Assembly (NCBI GenBank): GCA_016217735.1
Contig: JACRGQ010000067.1
Coordinates: 1 to 64,000 of the forward strand
Direction: 5' to 3'
From: Nitrospinota bacterium
GTDB lineage: Bacteria > Nitrospinota_A > UBA7883 > JACRGQ01
DNA: 64,000 nt
A program made the translations under genes and the position numbers. Below are positions 16,432-24,422 of this stretch, one piece after another. How positions within the stretch are numbered: position 1 is the stretch's first letter; each line of letters begins with the position of its first letter. The notes below the pieces were generated by a model. The model was not told the origin of the DNA. It worked only from the letters and a program-made list of their open reading frames with translations, and ran no database searches.

Positions 16432-16959
16432 CTACTGGCGGAACATCTCGTGGCAGGCGGTGCACTTGGTCAAAACGGCGTCGAGCGCCTTGAGCGACTT
16501 GTCGGCATCCTTCGTTTTCAAAACTTCCCCCAGGTCATCGGCGCTTTTATGGAAGTCGATGCCCATCGTCCGGAATGTTTCGTTCGGCATGTTGTCGCAC
16601 ATCTGTTTCATATGCGCGGTAAGCCCCAGCTTTTCGTGCGCGGTTTTGGAAGCCGCCGCGAAGTCTTTCGCGCCCATGTAATGAACGATTTCGTTCACCG
16701 CTTTCAGGTGCTCGCGCATGTTCGCCTTCTGGTGCTGCGCCATCATCGGCGGCAGGTTGAGCGGCGTGCGCGTATCGTCCATCATCTGGCCGCCCATCAT
16801 CCGGCCGCCGTGCATCGGCCCGCCCGGCATATCGTGCATCATGTGGCCGGAGTGCATGCCGCCCTGCATTGGTTGCGCGGTCTCCGCGGCGTGGCTGGTG
16901 CCGTAGGCGGCGAAAATGATGGCAACGGCTCCGAACAGATACAATATGGCACGTATCAT
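16432..16959 (-). CDS. Periplasmic c'-type cytochrome with Met/His-rich segment
   Basis: A 175-residue exported protein: signal peptide (about residues 1-24, ending SHAA), a Met/His/Gly-rich stretch at about 30-60 (MQGGMHSGHMMHDMPGG and onward), then an alpha-helical domain ending in a single haem motif CTACH near the C-terminus, as in cytochrome c'. The Met/His-rich segment resembles copper-binding tails of periplasmic metal proteins. Haem plus possible Cu binding suggests gas or metal handling; this is inference. GGGAGG precedes the ATG. Confidence 0.82.
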   Translation of the reverse strand: MIRAILYLFGAVAIIFAAYGTSHAAETAQPMQGGMHSGHMMHDMPGGPMHGGRMMGGQMMDDTRTPLNLPPMMAQHQKANMREHLKAVNEIVHYMGAKDFAAASKTAHEKLGLTAHMKQMCDNMPNETFRTMGIDFHKSADDLGEVLKTKDADKSLKALDAVLTKCTACHEMFRQ

Positions 16960-17030
16960 TAAAGACCTCCCTAATGTGGTGTTTCAGCCTGCTCTTGTAT
17001 AGATGCCGTATGCGGCAAAAGGTTTCAGGG

Positions 17031-17054
17031 AAAAAAGTCCCCGCGCCGGGGACC
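17031..17054 (-). terminator. Rho-independent terminator after gatB
   Basis: On the minus strand GTCCCCG GCG CGGGGAC is followed directly by TTTTTT, starting 3 bases after the gatB stop. A compact, strong intrinsic terminator. Confidence 0.9.
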
Positions 17055-17056
17055 GG

Positions 17057-18493
17057 TCAGCCGAGCTTTTCTTTCAGTATCTTGTTCACGAGGGCGGGGT
17101 TGGCTTTCCCCTTTGATGCCTGCATCACTTGGCCCACGAAGAAGCCCATCAGCTTCACCTTGCCCGACCGGTATTCGGCCACGTTGCCGGGGTTGGCGGC
17201 GATCACGCCATCAACGATCTTTTCCAGCTCGCCGGTATCCGAAATCTGCACCAGCCCTTTTTCGGCCACCACCTGTTTAGCGTCCTTGCCGGTCTGTTCC
17301 ATGCCGGCGAAAACGTCTTTGGCCAGCTTGCCGCTGATGGTGCCGTCCTTGATGAGTTCCAGCATCCCGTGCAGCATGGCGGCGGTGACGGGGCATTGCC
17401 CTATCTCCAATTGGCGCTCCTTCATGATGCGCAGCACATCGGTCATTATCCAGTTGCTGGCGGCCTTCGGGTCGCTCCCCATCTTGACCACGGCCTCGAA
17501 GTAGTGGGCCACCTTTTGGTCCACGGCCATCTGCACGGCGTCGTATTCGGGGATGCCGTATTCCTTCTGGAAGCGGGCGATCTTCGCGTCCGGCAGTTCC
17601 GGCAGGGTGGCGGCGATCTCGTTTTTCCACGCCTCGGAAACGCGCAGCGGCACGAGGTCGGGGTCGGGGAAGTAGCGGTAGTCGTTCGCCTCTTCCTTGC
17701 TCCGCATCGAGATGGTAATGCCTTTGGCGCTGTCGAACAGGCGGGTCTCCTGTATCACGCGCCCGCCGTCGTCGATGAGATCGCTCTGGCGCTCGATCTC
17801 GTAGTCGATGGCTTTCTGGATGAAGCGGAAGGAGTTCACGTTCTTCACCTCCGCCTTGGTGCCGAACTTTTCCTGCCCGAAGGGACGCACGGAGACGTTG
17901 GCATCGGCGCGGAAAGAGCCTTCTTCCATGTTGCAGTCGCTCACCCCCAGGTATCGCAGGATGGAGTGGAGCTTTTCAAGATAGGCCTTCGCCTCTTCGC
18001 TGTTGCGCATGTCGGCCTCGCTCACGATCTCGATGAGCGGCACGCCGGTGCGGTTCAGGTCCACATAGCTGTGCGCCGGATCGCCCAAATTTTCGCCGTG
18101 GATGTTTTTTCCGGCGTCCTCTTCCATGTGAATGCGGTGGATGCGGATGCGCTTGTGCGCGCCGTTCACCACGATGTCGATGTGGCCGTTCACCGCCAGC
18201 GGCAGCTCGTATTGCGATATCTGGTAGCCCTTCGGCAGGTCGGGGTAGAAATAGTTTTTGCGGGCCCAGCGGCTCACATCGGCCACGGTGCAGTTGAGGG
18301 CCAGCGCGGCGCGGATGGCCTTTGCCACCACCTCTTTATTGAGCACCGGCAGCACACCCGGCATGCCGAGGCATATGGGGCAGGTCTGGGTGTTCGGCGC
18401 GGCGCCGAATTCGGTGGAGCAGCCGCAGAATATCTTCGATTTCGTGTTGAGCTGGGTATGCACCTCCAGCCCGATAACCGGTTCGTATTTCAT
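17057..18493 (-). CDS. gatB: Asp/Glu-tRNA amidotransferase subunit B
   Basis: GatB is the kinase/transamidase subunit that converts Glu-tRNA(Gln) and Asp-tRNA(Asn) to the amide forms with GatA and GatC, which are not in the window. The 478-residue protein starts [20 protein letters not shown], contains CGCS and CPICLGMPG zinc-site motifs and the [12 protein letters not shown] signature, and ends in the YqeY tRNA-binding tail. No Shine-Dalgarno is present. A TTGATT-N17-TTTAAT promoter ends 8 bases before the ATG, so its mRNA is probably leaderless. Confidence 0.96.
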   Translation of the reverse strand: MKYEPVIGLEVHTQLNTKSKIFCGCSTEFGAAPNTQTCPICLGMPGVLPVLNKEVVAKAIRAALALNCTVADVSRWARKNYFYPDLPKGYQISQYELPLAVNGHIDIVVNGAHKRIRIHRIHMEEDAGKNIHGENLGDPAHSYVDLNRTGVPLIEIVSEADMRNSEEAKAYLEKLHSILRYLGVSDCNMEEGSFRADANVSVRPFGQEKFGTKAEVKNVNSFRFIQKAIDYEIERQSDLIDDGGRVIQETRLFDSAKGITISMRSKEEANDYRYFPDPDLVPLRVSEAWKNEIAATLPELPDAKIARFQKEYGIPEYDAVQMAVDQKVAHYFEAVVKMGSDPKAASNWIMTDVLRIMKERQLEIGQCPVTAAMLHGMLELIKDGTISGKLAKDVFAGMEQTGKDAKQVVAEKGLVQISDTGELEKIVDGVIAANPGNVAEYRSGKVKLMGFFVGQVMQASKGKANPALVNKILKEKLG

Positions 18494-18501
18494 GGGTGCC
18501 T

Positions 18502-18530
18502 ATTAAACCGGGGTTCGGGGGGGAAATCAA
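18502..18530 (-). promoter_or_regulatory. Sigma-70-type promoter of gatB (leaderless)
   Basis: On the minus strand TTGATT (18530-18525), a 17-base spacer and TTTAAT (18507-18502). Eight bases then lead to the gatB ATG, which would place the transcription start at or next to the A of the ATG. Confidence 0.65.
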
Positions 18531-18609
18531 ATTGAAAACGACATCCGCCATGGTTGTTCCGAGGGGGGGGGAAATTTGGCATGGCGAAGGCGAACAGGGG
18601 GTGGACAAA

Positions 18610-18655
18610 GCGGATGCCGGTTTTGGGGAGGTTAAATCCAAAAACCGGTATCCGC
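18610..18655. repeat. Imperfect inverted repeat between gatB and a small gene
   Basis: GCGGATGCCGGTTTTGG and CCAAAAACCGGTATCCGC are inverted copies separated by 11 bases. It lies just after the stop of the 55-residue gene on the minus strand and may act as its terminator or as a barrier before gatB. Confidence 0.55.
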
Positions 18656-18664
18656 CGTCAGGAC

Positions 18665-18832
18665 TTAATTAAAGCTGAGTTCAAGGTGGCGGCGGAGGTC
18701 GGAAAAGGTTTCATGGGCCAGTTCTTCGGCGTTGGCCTGATCCGCTTCCAGCTTCCGCGCTTCATCGAGGAGGATGGTGATCAGCTCGCCGTGACTTCTT
18801 TCCAGCAACTTCAGCATATTTTCTTTAGTCAT
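18665..18832 (-). CDS. Small helical protein of unknown function
   Basis: I do not recognise this 55-residue protein. It is entirely helical by composition, charged and heptad-like (ENMLKLLERSHGELITILLD and ARKLEADQANAEELAHETFS), with no signal peptide or cysteine. The start is supported by GGAG 8 bases before the ATG; an in-frame ATG 10 codons upstream lacks this. A sigma-54-like element lies about 30 bases upstream. It is flanked by gatB and, on the same strand further upstream, pldA. Confidence 0.6.
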   Translation of the reverse strand: MTKENMLKLLERSHGELITILLDEARKLEADQANAEELAHETFSDLRRHLELSFN

Positions 18833-18858
18833 TTTTTTGTCTCCTGCACCTATGTATT

Positions 18859-18873
18859 TCAAGTCCTGTGCCA
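18859..18873 (-). promoter_or_regulatory. Possible sigma-54 promoter of the 55-residue gene
   Basis: On the minus strand CTGGCACAGGACTTGAAA has a perfect -24 box (TGGCAC) and TTGA at the -12 position with correct spacing. The normally invariant C of TTGC is A, so the match is incomplete. Confidence 0.35.
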
Positions 18874-19032
18874 GAGCGGATAAATGACGTTAAAATTTCC
18901 ATATCGTTGTTTTTATTGATTAATCTGGCTTGGTTTTATCCGGCCAGTCATCCCTTTGACGCCCGCGGGAGCCGTTGGCGGCGTCAACAATCCAGCAAGG
19001 TTTGCCGGTCACGGCACTTTTTGCCTATGGGT

Positions 19033-19857
19033 TTAACGGTTGATGGCAATGCCGAAGCCGTAGCGGGTGGAACTGCGGTTGTAATCGACCAGGCTTTCGC
19101 CGTAGCCGTCCCAGAACTGGAAAAAAATATCCATGTTTCCCATGAAGTGGTAGTTGATATCCACCTGCACACTGCCGTAATCCCATATCCGCCCCTTGCG
19201 GACGATAACGGCCCACTGCATCCAGTATTGGTTGAGGGTTATGGAAAGCTCGTTGTTCCCCTGATAGTCGCGGATGTCGGCGTTTTCGACGGCGCTGTAG
19301 GCGTACCACCACTTCAGCGCGGCGACGAGCGTTGTGAAGCCGAGGGGAAGTTTTTCCGGATCGTCGATCACGAGCCGGGGCTCCCAGTAGATGCGGTTCC
19401 AACTGCGCGAATCCGGCCCGTCGCGCCCGTTCGATTCGTGCTCGAACAGCCCGATCTTTCCCCAGCGCCAAATGCCGGAGCCGTTATCGGTGTAGTCCAG
19501 ATAAAATTCCGGGTTGTAGTTCGTTTCGCGGAACGGAAGGGAGGGGGCGGTGACGCTCCAGAGCGATTTTTGGGTATAGCCGAAATTCAGGCTCTTGCAC
19601 AGATGCTGTTTGATGCTCAATTGGTATTTGATGTAATTCATCATGCCGTCCGCCGCGTTCGGCGTTCCCCATTGGCCCATGAGGACATAGTTCCGCTTGT
19701 GGGGGTGGATACCCCACTCCTCGCTGGCCGGTATCAGGCCGTCGGCCACGCCGTCGCTTTTGCAAAAGTTGTAAAGGAACTCGGCCGGATCATCGGCGCG
19801 CGCGGCGGCGGGAGCCAGCAAAGCGGCGGCCAGAAGGAGGGAGAAAACCCGTTTCAC
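19033..19857 (-). CDS. pldA: Outer-membrane phospholipase A
   Basis: PldA is a beta-barrel serine hydrolase that degrades mislocalised phospholipids in the outer leaflet. The protein has a signal peptide (KRVFSLLLAAALLAPAAARA) and the family motifs YTQKSLWSV and FRETNYNPEFYL, the catalytic His and Ser in EHESNGRDGPDSRSWNRIYW together with the Asn of that motif, and the late QFWDGYGESLVDYN. The start is uncertain: I use the GTG 4 bases after the amidotransferase stop, because it gives a normal signal peptide. ATGs further upstream overlap that gene. Confidence 0.9.
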   Translation of the reverse strand: MKRVFSLLLAAALLAPAAARADDPAEFLYNFCKSDGVADGLIPASEEWGIHPHKRNYVLMGQWGTPNAADGMMNYIKYQLSIKQHLCKSLNFGYTQKSLWSVTAPSLPFRETNYNPEFYLDYTDNGSGIWRWGKIGLFEHESNGRDGPDSRSWNRIYWEPRLVIDDPEKLPLGFTTLVAALKWWYAYSAVENADIRDYQGNNELSITLNQYWMQWAVIVRKGRIWDYGSVQVDINYHFMGNMDIFFQFWDGYGESLVDYNRSSTRYGFGIAINR

Positions 19858-19861
19858 CGGA

Positions 19862-20569
19862 TTACCGTTCAAGAATCCAGCGCAAAAGGTTTTCATAAAA
19901 AGCATCGCGGTCTTTCAGCATGCGGGGGAATGAGCGCCGGGTTTCGGCCACGAGCTGTTCCCTGCCGCGCGCGCCCCGTTCGCGCAGCAGTTCGGGCAGG
20001 TACTCTTCGCCCCAGCCGCGCACGTCGGCCTCTTCCACTTCCGGATGGACTTGCAGCGCCAGCGCGTTGCCGTGGCGGAACGCCTGATTGGCGCAGGCTT
20101 CGCTCCGGGCGAGATGCGCCGCCCCTTTGGGGATGGCGAAGGTATCGCCGTGCCACTGGAAAACGGTAAGCGTTTCCGGCAGGCCGGCCAGCAGCGGCTC
20201 GCGCTTTCCTTCCTCGGTGAGCGTTACCGGCATCCAGCCGATCTCCTTCACGGGGTTTTTTGTCACCTTCGCGCCGAGCGCGCGGGCGATCATCTGGCCG
20301 CCGAGGCAAAAGCCGATCACCTTTTGGTTCTTTTTGATGATATCGCGCAGCAGCCGCAGCTCATCGCCGAGGAAGGGGTGCTTCTCCTCTTCGTACACGT
20401 TCATCGGCCCCCCCATGATCAGCGTCACGGCGTAGCCGTCGGCGGTGGCGGGGCATGGTTCCCCTTTGGAAAGGTCGATATCGTCGATGGTGAAGCCGTT
20501 GCGCTTCAAAAACTCCCCGAATGTGCCGGGGCTTTCGATGCTAACGTTTCTTAAGGCCAGGGCGCGCAT
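19862..20569 (-). CDS. Class I glutamine amidotransferase-like protein
   Basis: A 235-residue stand-alone type 1 glutamine amidotransferase (GMP-synthase-like family). The catalytic Cys lies in GFCLGGQMIARALGA, with MGGPMNVYEEE as oxyanion region and the His-Glu pair in QVHPEVEEAD. Such proteins often act as glutamine or gamma-glutamyl hydrolases; the substrate is unknown. It overlaps the 3' end of der by 29 bases and lies 4 bases before pldA, so all three are probably co-transcribed. Confidence 0.85.
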   Translation of the reverse strand: MRALALRNVSIESPGTFGEFLKRNGFTIDDIDLSKGEPCPATADGYAVTLIMGGPMNVYEEEKHPFLGDELRLLRDIIKKNQKVIGFCLGGQMIARALGAKVTKNPVKEIGWMPVTLTEEGKREPLLAGLPETLTVFQWHGDTFAIPKGAAHLARSEACANQAFRHGNALALQVHPEVEEADVRGWGEEYLPELLRERGARGREQLVAETRRSFPRMLKDRDAFYENLLRWILER

Positions 20570-22073
20570 GTTTCTTTACCTCCGATGTTTTATGGGGGCC
20601 GCGCTTCAGCTTGGCCGCCTTCGGGTCTTTACGCGCGAGGCGCTTGAAGCCGGTTTTTTCCCGCGCGGTTTCCTTGTGCTTGGCCGGACCCGGTTCGCGG
20701 CGCGGTTTTTCCTCCTTTGCGTGGCGGCCGGGGCGGTGGTCGAAGATGCACTTTATCGGCGCGCCGGTGAAGCCGTAGTCCTCGCGGATGCGGTTCATCA
20801 GGTAGCGGTGGTACGTCTCCGCCACACAGGCCGGCTTGCTGACGAAAAAGATGAACGTCGGCGGCGCCACATGGGACTGCGTGATGAAAAAGAATTTGGG
20901 CCGGTGGCCGCTCACGATGGGGGCGGGCACGCGCGAGGTCCAGGTGACGATCTTCCGGTTCAGCGGGCCGGTGTCTATCCGCTTGCGGTATTCCAGTTTC
21001 ACCTGCTCGATGGTCTCGAAGATGCGGTGCATCCGCTGCCCCGTCTCGGCGCTGACAAACAGCACCGGCGCCCAGGCGATGTGCTTCAGCTTTTCCTCCA
21101 AGTCGCGCTGGAAGCGGGCGGACGACATGGTGTCTTTTTCCACCAGGTCCCACTTGTTCACCAGGATGACGCAGGCGCGGTAATGATCGTTGATGATGCC
21201 GGCCACCCGCTCGTCCTGCATGGTGACGCCCTGCGTGGCGTCCAGCACCAGCAGCGCCATATCGGCCCGCTCGATGCTCTTGAGCGACATGATGATGGAG
21301 AATTTTTCCAGTTTCTGCGAGACGCGGTTTTTCCGCCGGATACCGGCGGTATCGATGAAGATGTATTCCTTGCCGTGGTATTTCACCGTGGTGTCCACCG
21401 CGTCGCGCGTGGTGCCGGCGATTTCGCTCACCACCAGCCGCTTCTCGCCCATGATGCGGTTGATGAGCGACGATTTCCCCACATTGGGCCGCCCCACCAC
21501 GGTGATGGTGATCGGGGCTTCGGCGGCTTCCTCTTTAGGCTCTTCCTCTTTGACGTAGCGCAGTTCGTCCGGCACCCCCTTGGTGAGCATGTCGGAAAGC
21601 TCGCCCAGGCCTATGCTGTGCTCGGCCGAAATCGGCACGATGTCTTCGAAACCGAGTTCGTACCAGTCCTCCAGCATGTCGCCCATCCGGGGGTTGTCCA
21701 CCTTGTTCACCGCCAGAACCACCCGCTTGCTGGTGCGGCGGAGAATATCGGTGATCTGCCGGTCGAGGATGCTGATTCCCTCCTTGCCGTCCACCACGAA
21801 GCAGATGACGTCGGCCTCTTCCACCGCCAGCAGCGCCTGTTCGCGTATCTGCTTGGTGATGATATCGTCCTGCGCCACCTCGATGCCGCCAGTGTCGATG
21901 ATGAGCGCGTTCACGCCGGAGAGATCGGCGTTGCCGAACATCCGGTCGCGCGTGACGCCCGGCATATCGTCCACGATGGCGTTGCGGCTGCGGGTGAGCT
22001 TGTTGAAGACGGTGCTCTTGCCCACGTTGGGCCGCCCGACGAGGCAGACGGTGAAAGACGGTTTATTAGCCAT
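20541..22073 (-). CDS. der: Ribosome-assembly GTPase Der (EngA)
   Basis: Der is a double GTPase needed for 50S subunit maturation. The 510-residue protein has two G domains, each with GRPNVGKS (residues about 12-19 and 192-199), DTGG and DTAG switch motifs, NKVD and NKWD specificity motifs, then a KH-like domain. The C-terminus carries a long lysine/arginine-rich tail (about residues 450-510), likely for rRNA contact. The start MANKPSFTVCLVGRPNVGKS is the family start; a longer open frame upstream is not conserved. No good Shine-Dalgarno; CATAAC lies 7 bases before the ATG. Confidence 0.95.
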   Translation of the reverse strand: MANKPSFTVCLVGRPNVGKSTVFNKLTRSRNAIVDDMPGVTRDRMFGNADLSGVNALIIDTGGIEVAQDDIITKQIREQALLAVEEADVICFVVDGKEGISILDRQITDILRRTSKRVVLAVNKVDNPRMGDMLEDWYELGFEDIVPISAEHSIGLGELSDMLTKGVPDELRYVKEEEPKEEAAEAPITITVVGRPNVGKSSLINRIMGEKRLVVSEIAGTTRDAVDTTVKYHGKEYIFIDTAGIRRKNRVSQKLEKFSIIMSLKSIERADMALLVLDATQGVTMQDERVAGIINDHYRACVILVNKWDLVEKDTMSSARFQRDLEEKLKHIAWAPVLFVSAETGQRMHRIFETIEQVKLEYRKRIDTGPLNRKIVTWTSRVPAPIVSGHRPKFFFITQSHVAPPTFIFFVSKPACVAETYHRYLMNRIREDYGFTGAPIKCIFDHRPGRHAKEEKPRREPGPAKHKETAREKTGFKRLARKDPKAAKLKRGPHKTSEVKKHARPGLKKR

Positions 22074-22192
22074 ATGGGAAGTTATGTTATCACTTTGCCG
22101 CGCCGCCGTGGTGTCTTTTGAGCGACACCCGCCCTGAACGGCCCGGAATGGCCGCCCACGGGCCGGTGCATGGAAAATCGGCTCCGGTACGC

Positions 22193-22198
22193 TATACT
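22193..22198 (+). promoter_or_regulatory. -10 box of the gene at 22206 (leaderless spacing)
   Basis: TATACT is followed by exactly 7 bases and then ATG at 22206, with no Shine-Dalgarno. The -35 region is weak. The spacing equals that at gspG, gpsA and the DUF4403 gene. Confidence 0.5.
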
Positions 22199-22205
22199 GT
22201 TTTCC

Positions 22206-22583
22206 ATGATGCCGATGCCGCGTTTCCCGGTCTCCTTCCGGGTTGCAGCCATGCGTCCGCTCCTTCTCTGCGCGCTCATCCTGTGCGCGGGCGCCGCTCC
22301 CCAGGCCCACGCCCGGCAAAAAGAGGTTGCCCGCCCGCCGGATAAGGAAGTCACCATTACCGGCGTCGTCGCAAAAGCGGCGGTGGACGAAAACGACAAA
22401 GTCATCGCCGTGGAAATCCAGGAGGAGTGGTTGGAAGGAACTGAATACTATCTGGTGAACGACGACGCCAAGGGGAACGAGCTTCTTGGGCTGGTCGGCA
22501 AGAAGGTGGAAGTGACCGGCGTTGTGGATGAGGATGAGGACGGCAACAAAATACTCACGGTAAAGTCGTTTTCGGTCAAATAA
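22206..22583 (+). CDS. Exported small protein, possible OB-fold
   Basis: A 125-residue protein with an N-terminal signal peptide whose hydrophobic core is MRPLLLCALILCAGAAPQAHA, then a roughly 85-residue domain: EVTITGVVAKAAVDENDKVI, LVGKKVEVTGVVDEDEDGNK, ILTVKSF. The GVV...V.VTG pattern resembles the bacterial OB-fold/DUF5818-like exported family, but I am not certain. The start is chosen from the TATACT-N7-ATG arrangement; ATG at 22251, directly before the hydrophobic core, is an alternative. Function unknown; probably periplasmic. Confidence 0.7.
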   Translation: MMPMPRFPVSFRVAAMRPLLLCALILCAGAAPQAHARQKEVARPPDKEVTITGVVAKAAVDENDKVIAVEIQEEWLEGTEYYLVNDDAKGNELLGLVGKKVEVTGVVDEDEDGNKILTVKSFSVK

Positions 22584-22601
22584 CGGCCGCCGCTTCTTAA
22601 T

Positions 22602-22631
22602 TTGACGGCGCTTCACCTAACTGTGTCTAAT
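22602..22631 (+). promoter_or_regulatory. Sigma-70-type promoter of gpsA-larB-larC (leaderless)
   Basis: TTGACG (22602-22607), 18-base spacer, TCTAAT (22626-22631), then 7 bases to the gpsA ATG. The transcription start would coincide with the start codon and no Shine-Dalgarno is present. Confidence 0.65.
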
Positions 22632-22638
22632 AGCGCAC

Positions 22639-23646
22639 ATGGAATCAAATAAAGCATCGGTTATCGGGGCGGGGGCCTGGGGCACCGCGATAGCGCGCCA
22701 CCTCGGCGGCAAGGGGGTGCCGGTCACGCTGTGGGCTTACGAGTCCGAAGTGGTTGATGAAATAAACAACGCGCATGTCAATTCCGCCTTTCTCCCCGGT
22801 TTCACGCTAAGCGGAAACATCACCGCCACCACGGACCTGGCGAAGGCCGCCGGCGCGGAGGCGGTCTTTTTTGTCGTTCCGTCCCACGTTATGGAAGGAG
22901 TCATCAAAAAGATGATCCCGCATCTCGCGCCCGATGCGGTCATCGTCTCCGCCACGAAGGGGATCGAGAATAACCGGCTGCGCATGCCGAGCGAGATTTT
23001 CGACGAGCTGCTGCCGCCCGCCGCGGCGCGTAGGTTGGTTTGCCTTTCCGGCCCCACCTTTGCCAAGGAGGTGGCGATGGGGCTGCCGACCGCCATCACC
23101 GCCGCCTCGCGCGACCCGGCGGCGGCGCAAAAGGTGCAAGATCTGTTGAGCGACCAGCGGATGCGCGTTTACACGCACGACGACGTTATCGGCGTGGAGC
23201 TGGGCGGCGCGGTGAAAAACGTCATCGCCATCGCCGCCGGCATCGCCGATGGCCTCAAACTGGGGCACAACGCCCGCGCCGCGCTCATCACGCGCGGCCT
23301 GGCCGAGATGGTGCGGCTGGGCAAGGCGATGGGCGGCTCCGAAGCGACCTTCGCCGGCCTTTCCGGCATCGGCGACCTGATCCTCACCGCCACCGGCGAT
23401 TTGAGCCGCAACCGCACGGTCGGCATGCGGCTCGGCGCGGGGGAAAGCATCGGGCAAATCCTCGGCGGCATGAAGGCCGTCGCCGAAGGGGTGCTCACCA
23501 GCCGCTCGCTGTACGAACTGGCGAAGAAAAAAGGGGTCGATATGCCGGTCTGCGCCGAGGTGTTCCGCGTTTGCCACGAGGGAAAAAATCCCAAGGAAGC
23601 GGTGGCGCAACTGATGGGGCGCAGTCTTAAGGGGGAGTTTTACTGA
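22639..23646 (+). CDS. gpsA: Glycerol-3-phosphate dehydrogenase [NAD(P)+]
   Basis: GpsA reduces dihydroxyacetone phosphate to sn-glycerol-3-phosphate for phospholipid synthesis. The 335-residue protein has the N-terminal dinucleotide motif VIGAGAWGTAIA, the substrate region VVPSHVMEGV, SATKGIE, LSGPTFAKEVAMGLPTA, and the catalytic-lysine segment GGAVKNVIAIAAGIADGLKLG, plus LSGIGDLILTATG. Length and motifs are normal. Its TGA overlaps the larB ATG (TGATG). Confidence 0.96.
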   Translation: MESNKASVIGAGAWGTAIARHLGGKGVPVTLWAYESEVVDEINNAHVNSAFLPGFTLSGNITATTDLAKAAGAEAVFFVVPSHVMEGVIKKMIPHLAPDAVIVSATKGIENNRLRMPSEIFDELLPPAAARRLVCLSGPTFAKEVAMGLPTAITAASRDPAAAQKVQDLLSDQRMRVYTHDDVIGVELGGAVKNVIAIAAGIADGLKLGHNARAALITRGLAEMVRLGKAMGGSEATFAGLSGIGDLILTATGDLSRNRTVGMRLGAGESIGQILGGMKAVAEGVLTSRSLYELAKKKGVDMPVCAEVFRVCHEGKNPKEAVAQLMGRSLKGEFY

Positions 23647-24422
23647 TGGACCGCGCGCATCTGGAAAAAATGCTGGCGGCGGTGAAGCGCGGAACGCTTT
23701 CGCCCCAAAGCGCGGCGGCTAAGATTGTGAACGAGCCCTATGAGGATATCGTTTTCGCCAAGGTGGATCACCACCGCGCGCACCGCCAGGGGTTTTGCGA
23801 GGTGATTTTCTGCGCCAGTAAAACCCCCGCGCAGGTTGCCGCCATCGCCAAAAAACTCCTTGCACGGAGCGACCGGCTGCTGGCCACCCGTGCCGACAAA
23901 AAGATGTACGCCGCCGTGAAAAAGGTGGCAAGGAACGCCGTCTATCACGCGCCGAGCGGCGCAATCACCGTCGAAAAGAAACCGGCAAAGAAAACCGGGC
24001 GCCTGTTGGTGCTCACCGCCGGAACCTCCGATATTCCGGTGGCGGAAGAAGCGGCGGTAACGGCATCCATCATGGGCCTGAACGTGACGACGATTTACGA
24101 TGTCGGCGTCGCGGGCATCCACCGGCTGCTGGATCAGCGCGATGCGCTGCAAGGGGCCGACTGCATTATCGTGGCCGCCGGGATGGACGGCGCGCTCGCC
24201 AGCGTGGTGGGCGGCATGGTCGCATCGCCGGTGGTGGCGGTGCCAACGTCTGTCGGCTACGGCGCGGCGTTCGGCGGCCTCGCGCCGCTGCTGGCGATGC
24301 TCAACAGTTGCGCCAGCGGCATCGCGGTGGTGAACATCGACAACGGTTTCGGCGCGGCCGCGATGGCCCGCCGGATTATCAAAGGGAAATATAAGGACAA
24401 AAATGAAAATCGCATATCTTGA
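23646..24422 (+). CDS. larB: Nickel-pincer cofactor biosynthesis protein LarB
   Basis: LarB carboxylates and hydrolyses NaAD to pyridinium-3,5-biscarboxylic acid mononucleotide, the first step of the nickel-pincer nucleotide cofactor. The 258-residue protein shows the family start region AKIVNEPYEDIVFAKVDHHR, the GFCEVIFCASKTP segment, and the PurE-like C-terminal domain with AGTSDIPVAEEAAVTA, YDVGVAGIHR and AAGMDGALASVVGG. Coupled to gpsA upstream and overlapping larC by 20 bases. LarE and the lactate racemase LarA are not in the window. Confidence 0.94.
   Translation: MDRAHLEKMLAAVKRGTLSPQSAAAKIVNEPYEDIVFAKVDHHRAHRQGFCEVIFCASKTPAQVAAIAKKLLARSDRLLATRADKKMYAAVKKVARNAVYHAPSGAITVEKKPAKKTGRLLVLTAGTSDIPVAEEAAVTASIMGLNVTTIYDVGVAGIHRLLDQRDALQGADCIIVAAGMDGALASVVGGMVASPVVAVPTSVGYGAAFGGLAPLLAMLNSCASGIAVVNIDNGFGAAAMARRIIKGKYKDKNENRIS

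Noticed and set aside
20445-22121. 558-codon plus-strand frame over der
   Set aside because: Shadow of der, whose two G domains are unmistakable.
22170-22205. Upstream ATG for the exported protein at 22206
   Set aside because: The TATACT promoter box lies inside this extension, so it would be transcribed poorly or not at all.
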